Positions 22,932-32,263 of a stretch of DNA of 64,000 nucleotides are shown here, piece after piece. The position numbers and the translations under genes are program-made. Each line of letters starts with the position of its first letter. Position 1 is the stretch's first letter. Origin of the DNA: Acidobacteriota bacterium (GTDB taxonomy: Bacteria; Acidobacteriota; Thermoanaerobaculia; UBA5066); the NCBI GenBank assembly GCA_029781975.1, contig JAKOVQ010000046.1, positions 157,389 through 221,388 on the forward strand. Reading direction: 5' to 3'. Below the pieces are notes generated by a model. The model made no database searches, was not told the DNA's origin, and saw nothing but the letters and a program-made list of their open reading frames with translations.

Positions 22932-25247
22932 ATGACGAATCGTTCCCTCGCCCTCGCGGTCGCTCTCGTCGTCGTACCCTGCCTGTCGCTCGCCCCCCGC
23001 CGGGGCGAGGCAGCGGGGGAGACCGCGGGGGTTGCGGCGCACGGGGTCCGAATCCTCGACCCGACGGTCTCGTCGACCGGCCTCATCGCGAACTTCCCGT
23101 TCGTGGGCGACTACCGCGACGCCAGCGGGACCGTGGCCGACGCCGTGCCGTCCGGCGCCTCGCTCACGGCGGACCGGTTCGGCCGGCCGTCGAGCGCGGT
23201 GGACCTGCCGGTCGGGGCGAGCGTCGCGTTCCATCGGGGCGGGACGATCGGGACCCAGGCGACCTTCGCGGCGTGGCTCTACCTGCGGCAGGGGGCCGCG
23301 ACCTGGCGCCCCCTCTTCACGACCACTCCGACGACCGGCTTCCTCGGCGTCCTCTACGGCGCCGACAGCGGGCAGCTCCGCGTCTACAACGGGCCGTCGA
23401 TCATCCGGACGGTGACGCACGCCCTCCCGGCGGAGCGGTGGTTCCACTACGCCCTCGTCTTCGACGGGACCAACTGCACGACGTACGTCGACGGCGCGGC
23501 CGTGGACGCGTTCGCCTACGGAGGCGGCCTCGCCGGGGGGGCGGACTTCTTCCTGGGGCTGCTGACGACCGACGCGCGCTACTCGTGGGACGGGAAGATG
23601 GACGACGTCCGCGTCTACACGCGCGGCCTGACGGCGGCCGAGGTGGCGCAGCTGGCCTCGGAGGAGCTCTGCCCGGCGCAGCGTTCGCTCCCGCGGTACA
23701 CGCCGGGGCAGAAGGCGCGGGTCCTCGTCGCGGTCTCGCTCCCCGGCGGCACGGCGACGTGGTCGGCGGAGGAGACCCCTCCGGCCGGGTGGCCCGTCTC
23801 CGAGGTCGACAACGGCGGCTCCTTCGACGCGGCCTCGGGAAAGGTCAGGTGGGGACCCTTCTCCGACCCGGCCCCGCGGACGCTCGCCTACACCGTCACG
23901 CCGCCGCTCGACGCGTCGGGGAAGAAGACGGTCTCGGGCTCGGTGACGTACGGCGGGTCGACGGTGGCGACGTGCGGCGACACCGACCTCTCCCTGGCGC
24001 AGGTCCACCCCGCCGACACGAACGAGGACCTCGTCCTCTCCGAGGCGGAGGCGCTCGCTTACGTGACGGCGTGGCAGAAGGGGGCTCCGTGGCCGTCGCC
24101 GCCGAGCCCGATCCCGGCCACGTGGATGACGAACGCGGGGCTCATCTACCAGCGGGGCGGGGCGTACGTCTTCGCCTCGGGCAAGACCCCGCCCTTCGCG
24201 CCGGCCTCCGGGGGAGGGGCGGGGACGGCCGGCAGCGCGACCGGCACGTTCGACCCGTGCAGCTACGCCGCCGGGGGGACGGTGAGGGTGGCCCTCTCGG
24301 CGACGCCGCCCGCGGGCGCGAAGGCGTGGGTCGTGGAGGACCAGCTCCCCCCGGGGTGGACGGCCTCGGCCATCGACGGCTCGGGCACGTGGGACGCGGC
24401 GGCCCGCAAGGTGCGGTGGGGGCCGTTCACCGACGAGACGCCCCGGACGCTGGGCTACACGGCGACGGCCGGGGGCTCGGACTCGGGGCCGAAGACGTTC
24501 TCGGGGACGATCTCGACCGACGGGCTCGCCGCCGCGGTGGGCGGGTCGCGCGCCATCGACTCGACCGGGTGCGGCGGGGAAGGCACGACCTACTGGGTCG
24601 CCGCCGTGGTCCACGCGCCGGGCCTCAAGGAGAGCCGGTGGCGGACCGACGTGACGATCCTGAACACGGGGGCGGCCGCGGCGAACGTCGAGCTGAAGCT
24701 CTACACGGGGAGCGGCGTGAAGAGCAGCACGCAGACGGTCGCCGGGGCGACGCAGGTCGTCCTCTCCGACCTCTGGGCCACGCTGGCGACGGGCGACGGC
24801 GCGGGCCCGCTGGAGGTGGCGAGCGACCAGCCGCTCCTCGTCGCGGCGCGGACGTACAACAGCTCGGACACCGGGACCTACGGCTCGCCCTATCAGGCGC
24901 TGACGCCGAGCCAGGGGCTGAAGGCGACCGACGCGGCCTACCTCGTGGGGCTGCGCGAGGACGGCTCGTTCCGGACGAACATCGGGCTCGCCAACGCGGG
25001 GACCGACCAGGCGGTCGTGACGGTGACCCTCTTCGACGGCTCCGGGGTCGTGGTGACGCAGCTGCAGGAGACGATCCCGCCGGCCAGCTACATCCAGGAG
25101 GTCCAGCCCTTCTACACCACCGGCGGGACGGTCGTGGTGAACGGCTACGCGCGGGTCAACGTGGTGAGCGGCTCGGGCGTGATGGCCTTCGCGTCGGTCA
25201 TCGACAACCAGACGAACGACCCGACCTCGGTCTACCCGCAGAGGTGA
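22932..25247 (+). CDS. Secreted LamG-domain protein with repeated beta modules and EF-hand-like loop
   Basis: A 771-residue exported protein with a signal peptide up to about residue 28. Domains in order: a LamG/concanavalin-like fold at about 50-225 (WFHYALVFDGTNCTTYVDG, KMDDVRVYTRGLTAAEV); two homologous beta modules at about 250-345 and 435-540, each with RWGPFxDxxPRTLxY; a dockerin/EF-hand-like DTNEDLVLSEAE between them; and a C-terminal module of about 200 residues ending IDNQTNDPT. That last module also occurs in the giant NHL protein at 49298. Cell-surface or extracellular binding is likely. No catalytic motif is seen. proA follows after 13 bases. Confidence 0.82.
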   Translation: MTNRSLALAVALVVVPCLSLAPRRGEAAGETAGVAAHGVRILDPTVSSTGLIANFPFVGDYRDASGTVADAVPSGASLTADRFGRPSSAVDLPVGASVAFHRGGTIGTQATFAAWLYLRQGAATWRPLFTTTPTTGFLGVLYGADSGQLRVYNGPSIIRTVTHALPAERWFHYALVFDGTNCTTYVDGAAVDAFAYGGGLAGGADFFLGLLTTDARYSWDGKMDDVRVYTRGLTAAEVAQLASEELCPAQRSLPRYTPGQKARVLVAVSLPGGTATWSAEETPPAGWPVSEVDNGGSFDAASGKVRWGPFSDPAPRTLAYTVTPPLDASGKKTVSGSVTYGGSTVATCGDTDLSLAQVHPADTNEDLVLSEAEALAYVTAWQKGAPWPSPPSPIPATWMTNAGLIYQRGGAYVFASGKTPPFAPASGGGAGTAGSATGTFDPCSYAAGGTVRVALSATPPAGAKAWVVEDQLPPGWTASAIDGSGTWDAAARKVRWGPFTDETPRTLGYTATAGGSDSGPKTFSGTISTDGLAAAVGGSRAIDSTGCGGEGTTYWVAAVVHAPGLKESRWRTDVTILNTGAAAANVELKLYTGSGVKSSTQTVAGATQVVLSDLWATLATGDGAGPLEVASDQPLLVAARTYNSSDTGTYGSPYQALTPSQGLKATDAAYLVGLREDGSFRTNIGLANAGTDQAVVTVTLFDGSGVVVTQLQETIPPASYIQEVQPFYTTGGTVVVNGYARVNVVSGSGVMAFASVIDNQTNDPTSVYPQR

Positions 25248-25260
25248 GAGAGGCGAGGCG

Positions 25261-26571
25261 ATGAGCGACGACGCCGTCAGGACCCTGGCGCTCGAGTCCC
25301 GCCGCGCCGCCCGCCGGCTGGCGACGCTCCCGGCGGCGGCCCGCGACGGGGCGCTGGACGCGGTGGCGAGCCGCCTCCTCGCCGACGCGGCGGTGATCCT
25401 GGAGGCCAACGGAGAGGACGTGGCCGACGCGGAGCGGAGGGTGGAGGCCGGGGAGATGGCCCCGCCGCTCCTCGCGCGGCTGAGGCTCGACGCCCGGAAG
25501 CTCTCGTCGATGGCGGCCGCGGTCCGCGCGGTGAGGACGCTCCCCGACCCATCGGGCCAGGTCCTGGGGAGGACGCTCCTGGACGACGGCCTCCTCCTCG
25601 AGAAGGTCTCGTGCCCGCTCGGCGTCCTGGCGGTGATCTTCGAGTCGCGCCCCGACGCGGTGACGCAGATCTCGGCGCTCGCGCTGAGATCGGGGAACGC
25701 CGTGATCCTGAAGGGGGGAAGCGAGGCGGCGCGGACGACGGCCGCGCTGGTGGCGTCGATCCACGCGGCGCTCGCCGAGGGCCCGGTGCCGGAGGCGGCC
25801 GTGGCCTCGGTGGCGGGGCGGGCCGAGGTCGACGCCCTCCTCGCGCTCCACGACCTCGTCGACCTCGTCGTCCCGAGGGGCTCGAACGAGCTGGTCGCCT
25901 ACATCCAGGCGCACACGCGGATCCCGGTCCTCGGTCACGCCGAAGGGGTCTGCCACGTCTACGTCGACGCGGCGGCCGACCCGCAGATGGCGGTGGAGAT
26001 CGTCCTCGACGCCAAGCTCGACTACCCGGCCGCCTGCAACGCGGCCGAGACCGTCCTCCTCCACCGCGCGGCGCTCCCGGACGTCCTCTTCCCGCTCGTC
26101 GGGTCGCTCCTCGAGAAGGGGGTCGAGGTCCGCGGGTGCGCCGAGGTGAGGGCGGCGGCCGGGGCGTTCCCCGTCGTCGCGGCGACGGAGGACGACTGGC
26201 GGGCGGAGTACCTCGGCCCCGTCCTCGCGCTGAAGGTCGTGGAGAGCCTGGACGAGGCGATCGACCACGTGAACCGCTACGGCTCGAGGCACACGGAGGC
26301 GATCGTCACCCGGGACCGCGCGGCGGCGGCCCGCTTCCTCTCCGAGGTGGACGCGGCCGGCGTCTACCACAACGCCTCCACCCGCTTCGCCGACGGCTAC
26401 CGCTACGGCCTCGGCGCCGAGGTCGGGATCTCGACCAGCAAGATCCACGCGCGCGGACCGGTGGGGCTCGAGGGCCTCGTCACCTACAAGTGGCTCCTCC
26501 ACGGCTCGGGGCAGGTCGTGGCGACCTACACCGGGGAGGGCGCGCGGCCGTTCAGGCACGAGAAGGGGTGA
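25261..26571 (+). CDS. proA: Glutamate-5-semialdehyde dehydrogenase (gamma-glutamyl phosphate reductase)
   Basis: Reduces gamma-glutamyl phosphate to glutamate-5-semialdehyde with NADPH, the second step of proline synthesis. The 436-residue ALDH-like protein shows IFESRPDAVTQISALALRSGN, VLKGGSEA, VPRGSNELV, catalytic Cys in DYPAACNAAETVL and the C-terminal GLGAEVGISTSKIHARGP, all ProA hallmarks. GAGAGAGGCG lies just before the ATG. It starts 13 bases after the LamG protein stop, so it may share that transcript, which is odd for a housekeeping gene. proB is 20 kb upstream. Confidence 0.96.
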   Translation: MSDDAVRTLALESRRAARRLATLPAAARDGALDAVASRLLADAAVILEANGEDVADAERRVEAGEMAPPLLARLRLDARKLSSMAAAVRAVRTLPDPSGQVLGRTLLDDGLLLEKVSCPLGVLAVIFESRPDAVTQISALALRSGNAVILKGGSEAARTTAALVASIHAALAEGPVPEAAVASVAGRAEVDALLALHDLVDLVVPRGSNELVAYIQAHTRIPVLGHAEGVCHVYVDAAADPQMAVEIVLDAKLDYPAACNAAETVLLHRAALPDVLFPLVGSLLEKGVEVRGCAEVRAAAGAFPVVAATEDDWRAEYLGPVLALKVVESLDEAIDHVNRYGSRHTEAIVTRDRAAAARFLSEVDAAGVYHNASTRFADGYRYGLGAEVGISTSKIHARGPVGLEGLVTYKWLLHGSGQVVATYTGEGARPFRHEKG

Positions 26572-26587
26572 CGGGGAGCCGCGAGTC

Positions 26588-26631
26588 GAGGGCCGGTGAC
26601 GCGCCGCGGTCCCGACCTCGCTGCGGCCCTC
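26588..26631. terminator. Weak convergent hairpin between proA and the AGCS gene
   Basis: GAGGGCCG and CGGCCCTC arms with a 28-base loop, lying in the 58-base gap and touching the AGCS stop. The long loop makes termination uncertain. Confidence 0.3.
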
Positions 26632-28018
26632 ACCCCTCGGTCCGGATCGCGGTTCCCGGGCCGGCTCCCAGGTCCTCGACGGCCTCCTCGTCGAGGTTCC
26701 CTTCCCAGAGGTACTTCCGGGTCTCGGCGACGAGGACGCCGCTGAGGGCCAGGAGGGAGACGAGGTTCGGGACGGCCATCAGGCCGTTGGCGATGTCGGC
26801 GAACGACCAGACGGCGGAGAGGGTCGCCACCGACCCGACGAAGACCGCCACGACCCAGAGCCACCGGTAGGGGAGGACGGCCCTCGGGCCGAAGAGGTAC
26901 TCGGCCGCCTTCTCGCCGTAGTAGCTCCAGCCGAGGATCGTCGAGAAGACGAAGGTGAGGAGGCCCACGGTCAGGACGACCGGGCCGACGACGGGGATGT
27001 GGGAGAAGGCGGTGTTCGTCAGGGCGGCTCCCTTGAGCCCCGCCTGCCAGTCGCCCGAGTTGACGAGGACGAGGCCGGTCATGGCGCAGACGACGACGGT
27101 GTCCCAGAAGGTCCCCGTGGACGAGACGAGGGCCTGGCGGACCGGGTTCTTCGTCTGCGCGGCGGCGGCGACGATGGGCGCGCTGCCGAGCCCCGACTCG
27201 TTCGAGAAGAGGCCGCGCGCCACGCCGAACCGGATCGCCTCCTTCATCCCGGCCCCGAGGAAGCCTCCGACCGCCGCGTGGCCCGTGAACGCGCTCCCGA
27301 GGATGAGGCGGAAGGAGTCGGGAAGGGTCTCGCGGTGCATGAAGAGGAGGGCCGCGCACCCCAGGACGTAGAAGATCGCCATGAAGGGGACGAGCCGCTC
27401 GCAGACGCGGGCGATCGACTGGATCCCGCCGAGGATGACGACGGCCGTCAGGACCGTGAGGACCGCGCCGGTGATCCAGGGGGAGACGCCGAAGTGGTCC
27501 TGGACGAGGGCGGCGATGGAGTTCGCCTGGACGGTGCAGCCGATCCCGAAGGCGGCGACGGCGGTGAGGGCCGCGAAGACCACGCCGAGCCACTTCGCCT
27601 TCAGCCCGCGCTCGAGGACGTACATGGGGCCGCCCGCCATCGTCCCGGCCTCCGTCCGGACCCGGTAGCGGACGGAGAGGAGCGCCTCGGCGTACTTGGT
27701 CGAGATCCCGAAGACGCCGGTGAGCCACATCCAGAGGACGGCGCCGGGGCCGCCCGCGGCGATCGCCGTCGCGACGCCGACGATGTTCCCGGTGCCGATC
27801 GTCGCCGCCAGGGCGGTCGTCAGCGCGCCGAACTGGCTGATGTCGCCCGTTCCCTCCTTCGACCTCTGGAGCGAGAGCCGGATCGCCTTGCCGACGTAGC
27901 GCTGGATGAACCGGAGGCGGACCGTCAGGAAGAGGTGGGTCCCGAGGAGGAGGATCAGGAGGGGCGGCCCCCACACCAGGTCGCTGACCTTCGACAGGAG
28001 CTGCTCGAGAGCCTGCAT
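26630..28018 (-). CDS. AGCS-family sodium:alanine/glycine symporter
   Basis: A 462-residue inner-membrane carrier with about ten helices. The family signature is clear: GTGNIVGVATAIAAGGPGAV. Other conserved blocks are STKYAEALLSVRYR, GLFSNESGLGSAPIVAAAA and TFVFSTILGWSYYGEKA. It imports alanine, glycine or a similar amino acid with sodium. The ATG at 28018 has AAGGAGGG 6 bases upstream; the track's GTG start at 28024 is less likely. It is a single-gene unit converging on proA. Confidence 0.93.
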   Translation of the reverse strand: MQALEQLLSKVSDLVWGPPLLILLLGTHLFLTVRLRFIQRYVGKAIRLSLQRSKEGTGDISQFGALTTALAATIGTGNIVGVATAIAAGGPGAVLWMWLTGVFGISTKYAEALLSVRYRVRTEAGTMAGGPMYVLERGLKAKWLGVVFAALTAVAAFGIGCTVQANSIAALVQDHFGVSPWITGAVLTVLTAVVILGGIQSIARVCERLVPFMAIFYVLGCAALLFMHRETLPDSFRLILGSAFTGHAAVGGFLGAGMKEAIRFGVARGLFSNESGLGSAPIVAAAAQTKNPVRQALVSSTGTFWDTVVVCAMTGLVLVNSGDWQAGLKGAALTNTAFSHIPVVGPVVLTVGLLTFVFSTILGWSYYGEKAAEYLFGPRAVLPYRWLWVVAVFVGSVATLSAVWSFADIANGLMAVPNLVSLLALSGVLVAETRKYLWEGNLDEEAVEDLGAGPGTAIRTEG

Positions 28019-28106
28019 CCTCACCCTCCTTCACCCACCCCGCCCGGGAAGCCCGTCCTTCGGCCGCCTAGGATAGACGAGGGGGGAAGCGTCCGCGGGG
28101 GCCGCC

Positions 28107-29537
28107 TCAGGGGGCGGCGCGCCTGGCCAGCGCGTTCGCGGCGGCGAGCGCGGCGTGGCGGTAGAGGTCGGAGAGGGTCGGGTAGTTGTAGAGCGACTCG
28201 GCGATCTCGGAGGCCGTGGCCTGCATCTTCAGGTAGGCCTGCCCGATGTGGACGAGCTCGCTCGCCGAGTGGCCGACGATGTGGACGCCGAGGAGCTTCC
28301 CGGTCCCGCCGTCGAAGAGGAGCTTGAGGAGCCCCTCCGTGTCGCCGACGATCTGCCCCCGCGGGTTCATCGCGTACTGGGCGCGGCCGGCCACGTAGTC
28401 GACCCCCTGCTCCTTCAGCTTCTCCTCGGTCGCCCCGACGTAGCTCACCTCCGGGATCGAGTAGACGGCGAAGGGGAGGTTCTCGGTGGAGGCCTTGGGC
28501 GTCGGCAGCCCGAGGGCGTGGCGCATGGCGCGCCGTCCCTGCTCCATCGCCGTCGAGGCGAGGGCGGGGTAGCCGACGACGTCGCCGATGGCGTAGATGT
28601 GGGGGTGGTCGGTCTGGAGGTCCTCGTTCACCTTGAGGAGGCCGTACTTGTCCGGGACGAGGCCGATCGTCTCGAGGCCGAGGTCCTTCGTGTTGCCGTC
28701 GCGCCCGACGCAGTAGAGGAGGACGTCGGTCGAGAAGGTCCGTCCCTTCCTGGTCGTGCACGTCACGCGCGGCGGCGTGCCGGGGATCCGCTCGATCCGC
28801 TCGTGGCGGTCGTCGTGGAGGACCTCGACGTGGAGGTTCGCGAACGCCTTCTCGAGGATGCCGACGATCTCCCGATCGAGGTAGGGGAGGAGCCGGTCGC
28901 GCGTGTCGATCAGGGTGACGTAGATCCCCAGCGCCGCGAAGATGCTGGCGTACTCGATGCCGATCACCCCGGCGCCCAGGACGACCATCGTCTTGGGGAT
29001 CCGCGGGAGCTTGAGGATGGTGTCGCTGTCGAAGACGCACTCGCCGTCGAACGGGACGTCGGCGGGGTGGTTCGGCCTCGAGCCGGTGGCGATGACGACG
29101 ACGTCGCCCCGGAGGGTCCCCTTCCGCCGCCGGTCCTTCCCCTCGACGGCGACCGTGTGGGGGTCGAGGAAGCGCGCCTGCCCGCGGAAGATCTCGACCC
29201 GGTAGCGGCCGAGGGAGGCGTTGATCAGCTCCAGCTCGCGCTGGACGACGAGCCTCTCGCGCCACATCAGGTCGCCCACGGTGAGGTCGTCGGTCAGCTC
29301 GGTCTGGAACCCGTGGAGCCGGTGGCGGGTCATCCCGTAGAAGAAGAGGGCGCTCTCGCGGAGCGTCTTGGACGGGATCGTCCCCCAGTTGACCCGGGTC
29401 CCGCCCACCATCGGGGCCTTCTCGACGAGGGCGACGTGGCGGTGCGCCTTGGCGGCCTGGATGGCGGCGCGCTCCCCGGCGGGGCCGCCCCCGATGATGA
29501 CGACGTCGAACGAGGCGCTGGTGGGGATCGCGATCAC
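28107..29537 (-). CDS. sthA: Soluble (Si-specific) pyridine nucleotide transhydrogenase
   Basis: A 476-residue flavoprotein that passes hydride between NADPH and NAD+. FAD motif IGGGPAGERAA near residue 16, NAD(P) motif GAGVIGIEYASIFAALG near 185, FAD-binding YAIGDVVG, and a dimerisation domain with YSIPEVSYVG. The lipoamide-dehydrogenase redox cysteines are absent: GGTRVNWGTIPSK has Arg and Thr in their place. SthA typically has Thr at the second position, which excludes a disulfide reductase. ATG 29537 is preceded by a short leader with GGGGAG. Confidence 0.92.
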   Translation of the reverse strand: MIAIPTSASFDVVIIGGGPAGERAAIQAAKAHRHVALVEKAPMVGGTRVNWGTIPSKTLRESALFFYGMTRHRLHGFQTELTDDLTVGDLMWRERLVVQRELELINASLGRYRVEIFRGQARFLDPHTVAVEGKDRRRKGTLRGDVVVIATGSRPNHPADVPFDGECVFDSDTILKLPRIPKTMVVLGAGVIGIEYASIFAALGIYVTLIDTRDRLLPYLDREIVGILEKAFANLHVEVLHDDRHERIERIPGTPPRVTCTTRKGRTFSTDVLLYCVGRDGNTKDLGLETIGLVPDKYGLLKVNEDLQTDHPHIYAIGDVVGYPALASTAMEQGRRAMRHALGLPTPKASTENLPFAVYSIPEVSYVGATEEKLKEQGVDYVAGRAQYAMNPRGQIVGDTEGLLKLLFDGGTGKLLGVHIVGHSASELVHIGQAYLKMQATASEIAESLYNYPTLSDLYRHAALAAANALARRAAP

Positions 29538-29562
29538 TCCCCGATGCTAGCAAGCCGGCGGG

Positions 29563-29587
29563 CCCGGGGGGTGGCGGGGGCCCCGGG
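29563..29587. terminator. GC hairpin between a hypothetical gene and the sthA start
   Basis: CCCGGGG and CCCCGGG arms with an 11-base loop, in the 55-base gap between 29537 and 29593. It could end transcripts of the upstream minus-strand gene before sthA. There is no T-tract. Confidence 0.4.
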
Positions 29588-29592
29588 AGGCG

Positions 29593-30156
29593 TCAGCTCT
29601 TCTTCTTCTCCTCGTCGGGAGGGGGGAGCACCTTCAGGTAGCGCGACGCGTTCGGGATGACGTACTGGATCGCCCCGCCCCGGGCGAGGTACCCCTTGGT
29701 GTTCGGCTTGCCCCGCGGCGCCACGACGAGCTTCTGGCCCGGGAGGGGCCGCGTCCAGGTGTCGATCGCCCCGGTGGTGTACGACTCGAGCGCGGCGGCC
29801 GTGTGGACCACCTCGAACCTCACGAAGTGCCGATCCGAGGGGTTGATCCCCAGGTCGTGCATGTCGGAGCCGACCTTCGAGTAGAAGAGCTTGTAGAGCG
29901 GCTCGTCGGGGAGCCGGAAGGCGGCGACCTTCGTCTCCTCGGCGAGGAGGACGATCCGGACGCGGCGGGAGAGGTCCATCGCCAGGAGGAAGGAGAGCGC
30001 CTCGTGGGCGGGGAGCGTCGGCATCTGCGCCGCGAAGAACTGCAGGGCCGTCTTGACCCCCTCCCGGCGGGTGGGCGCCCCCGGGATCCCGAGCGCGGCC
30101 AGCCAGGCGTCGAGGCGGTGCGGGTCGAGGTAGTCGCTCAGGCTCAGGGTGCTCAC
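29593..30156 (-). CDS. Hypothetical soluble protein
   Basis: A 187-residue protein starting at GTG 30156, with GGGAGG about 5 bases upstream. It opens STLSLSDYLDPHRLDAWLAALGI, has LLAMDLSRRVRIVLLAEETKVAAFR in the middle and ends with GGAIQYVIPNASRYLKVL and an acidic/lysine tail. There is no signal peptide, membrane helix or motif I can assign. The mixed alpha/beta pattern suggests a globular enzyme or binding protein. It is divergent from the MFS gene. Confidence 0.65.
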   Translation of the reverse strand: MSTLSLSDYLDPHRLDAWLAALGIPGAPTRREGVKTALQFFAAQMPTLPAHEALSFLLAMDLSRRVRIVLLAEETKVAAFRLPDEPLYKLFYSKVGSDMHDLGINPSDRHFVRFEVVHTAAALESYTTGAIDTWTRPLPGQKLVVAPRGKPNTKGYLARGGAIQYVIPNASRYLKVLPPPDEEKKKS

Positions 30157-30307
30157 GGGTCCTCCCGTCGTCCTCGGGCCGGGTTGCCGGGGAGATGGTA
30201 GCGCGCGGCGGTCCCGAAGGGGGTGACCGGCCTCACGGAGGAGGGCGCCGGCCGTCCGGGCTAGACTCCGCCGTCGATCGACCGCGGCGGCCCCGAAAGG
30301 AGACGAG

Positions 30308-31642
30308 ATGACAGAGGCGACCCTCCCCGACACCTCGACCCCCGCCGGACCGTTCCACCCCTCGCGGGCCTTCTACCGGACGGTGGTGCTCGTCGTCGTG
30401 GGCCTCCTGACCTACGGGAGCTACTTCGCCTACGACAGCATCGGGGCGATCGCGCCGACCCTCATCAAGGCGTGGCACACGGGCCAGGACGGGATCGGGA
30501 TGATGTACACGATCTACAGCATCGCGGCGATCCTCTCGGTCTTCGTCGGGGGAGTGCTGAGCGACCGGATCGGGACCCGGGCCGCGACGATCCTCTTCGC
30601 GTCGTTGATCGTCGTCGGGGCGGCCATCGTCGCCGGCGCCACGAGCGTGTCGATGGCGCTCGTCGGCCGCTTCCTGTTCGGGGCCGGCTCCGAGTCGCTC
30701 GTCGTCGTCCAGAGCGCCATCCTCGCGCGCTGGTTCCACGGGAAGGCCCTCGCCCTGGCGTTCGGGGTGACGCTCGCCCTGTCGCGCCTCGGGACCCTCT
30801 TCAGCTTCAACACGATGTCGCTCCTCTCCGGCCGGTTCGGCTGGCGGTCGGCCCTCTGGTGGGCGGCCGCGCTCTGCGCCGCCAGCCTCGCCTGCGGCGT
30901 CGTCTACTTCCTCCTCGACCGGAAGGGGGAGAAGGCGCTCGGGCTGGCCGAGGCGGGGGCGGGGGACAAGATCGTCCTTTCGGACGTCCGGAAGTTCGGG
31001 GCGTCGTACTGGTACGTGGTGGCCCTCTGCGTCACGTTCTACTCGGCGATCTTCCCCTTCACGGCGCTCTCGACCGACTTCTTCCACGAGAAGTGGGGGC
31101 TCCCGATGACGGTCGACGAGGGGTCGACGGGCTTCCTCTACGCGGCGGTGAAGGACTTCCTCCACATGTTCTCGACCGCGCCGGGGACGACGTCGATCAT
31201 CATCTTCGCGTCGATGTGCTTCGCCCCGTTCGCGGGCGGGCTCGTCGACAAGGTCGGCCGCCGGGGGAGCCTGATGCTCGCCGGCGCCCTCCTGATGATC
31301 CCCTGCTACCTGGTGATGGGGTTCACGACGTTCCCGCCCCGCTTCCCGATGATCCTCCTCGGCGCGGCGTTCGTCCTCGTCCCGGCGGCCATGTGGCCGG
31401 CGGTCCCCCTCATCGTCGACAAGGCGCGCGTCGGGACCGCCTTCGGCCTGATGACGACGATCCAGAACGTCGGCCTGGCCCTCTTCCCGTGGCTGAACGG
31501 GAAGCTCCGGGTGATGACCCACTCCTACGAGTCGAGCATGGTGATGTTCGCGTCGCTCGGCGCGGCGGGGTTCGTCTTCGCCCTCCTCCTCCTCCGGGCC
31601 GACGCGAGGTCCGGGCACGTCCTGGAGAGGGCGGGCGGGTAG
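30308..31642 (+). CDS. MFS transporter
   Basis: A 444-residue major-facilitator protein with about twelve helices in two halves. The family A motif is GGVLSDRIGTR after helix 2, with its counterpart GGLVDKVGRRGS in the second half. The N-terminal half includes LFGAGSESLVVVQSAILARWFHGKALALAFG, a pattern close to MFSD1-like and nitrate/carboxylate porters. The substrate cannot be read from the sequence. AAAGGAGACGAG precedes the ATG. It is divergent from the hypothetical gene at 29593. Confidence 0.9.
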   Translation: MTEATLPDTSTPAGPFHPSRAFYRTVVLVVVGLLTYGSYFAYDSIGAIAPTLIKAWHTGQDGIGMMYTIYSIAAILSVFVGGVLSDRIGTRAATILFASLIVVGAAIVAGATSVSMALVGRFLFGAGSESLVVVQSAILARWFHGKALALAFGVTLALSRLGTLFSFNTMSLLSGRFGWRSALWWAAALCAASLACGVVYFLLDRKGEKALGLAEAGAGDKIVLSDVRKFGASYWYVVALCVTFYSAIFPFTALSTDFFHEKWGLPMTVDEGSTGFLYAAVKDFLHMFSTAPGTTSIIIFASMCFAPFAGGLVDKVGRRGSLMLAGALLMIPCYLVMGFTTFPPRFPMILLGAAFVLVPAAMWPAVPLIVDKARVGTAFGLMTTIQNVGLALFPWLNGKLRVMTHSYESSMVMFASLGAAGFVFALLLLRADARSGHVLERAGG

Positions 31643-31879
31643 CGCGGGCCCCGTCCGGGCGCCCCGTTCCGAAACGTGCTACCGTGGACGCATCCGGTCG
31701 GTGAGGCCGGCCCCGGTTCTCTCCCACGGCCTCGCCCGCTCCGGTCCCTCAGTTCGCCCCCCTCTCTTCGGACGAAGCGGACCACGAACTGACCCGGTCC
31801 CCGTTCGACCTTCCCGTATCCAGCAAGCCTCAACCAGCCCAGCGCGTCCTCCGGACGGGCTCACTCGCAAGGATTCCAG

Positions 31880-32167
31880 ATGAAGATCTACGTCGGCAAC
31901 CTCGGCTATTCCGTCAACGACTCCACTCTCCGCGACCTCTTCGCCGCCTACGGGACGGTCGAGTCGGCGCGCGTCATCACCGACCGCGACTCGGGCAGCT
32001 CCAAGGGCTTCGGCTTCGTCGAGATGGCCAGCGCGGACGCCCAGAAGGCGATGGGCGCCCTCAACGGCCGCGAGGTCGAGGGGCGTGCCCTCCGCGTCAA
32101 CGAGGCCAAGCCGCAGGAGAACCGCGGCGGCGGCGGCGGGTACGGCGGCGGCCGCGGCCGCTACTGA
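31880..32167 (+). CDS. RRM-domain glycine-rich RNA-binding protein
   Basis: A 95-residue single-RRM protein. RNP2 is KIYVGNL at the N-terminus and RNP1 is KGFGFVEM near residue 45, followed by a Gly/Arg-rich tail (GGGGGYGGGRGRY). Such bacterial RRM proteins bind RNA and are often induced by cold. The leader of about 240 bases upstream lacks a gene and may carry the control region. AAGGATT lies close to the ATG. A rho-independent hairpin follows 28 bases after the stop. Confidence 0.93.
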   Translation: MKIYVGNLGYSVNDSTLRDLFAAYGTVESARVITDRDSGSSKGFGFVEMASADAQKAMGALNGREVEGRALRVNEAKPQENRGGGGGYGGGRGRY

Positions 32168-32195
32168 CCCGGCCGTCTCGCGAGCCTCGAAACCC

Positions 32196-32228
32196 GGACC
32201 TCCGGAGCGTCGCTCCGGGGGTCCTTTC
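32196..32228 (+). terminator. Rho-independent terminator after the RRM gene
   Basis: GGACCTCCGGAGC, GTC loop, GCTCCGGGGGTCC (one mismatch), then TTTCTC. The stem and T-rich tail fit an intrinsic terminator for plus-strand transcription. Confidence 0.8.
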
Positions 32229-32263
32229 TCCATCCGGAGCCGCGGAGCTCACCGGAGAAGACC

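Noticed and set aside
22113-25409. Minus ORF of 1098 codons ending in TetR
   Set aside because: Only the last 207 codons are TetR. The rest is antisense to the LamG protein, and the operator and promoter lie between.
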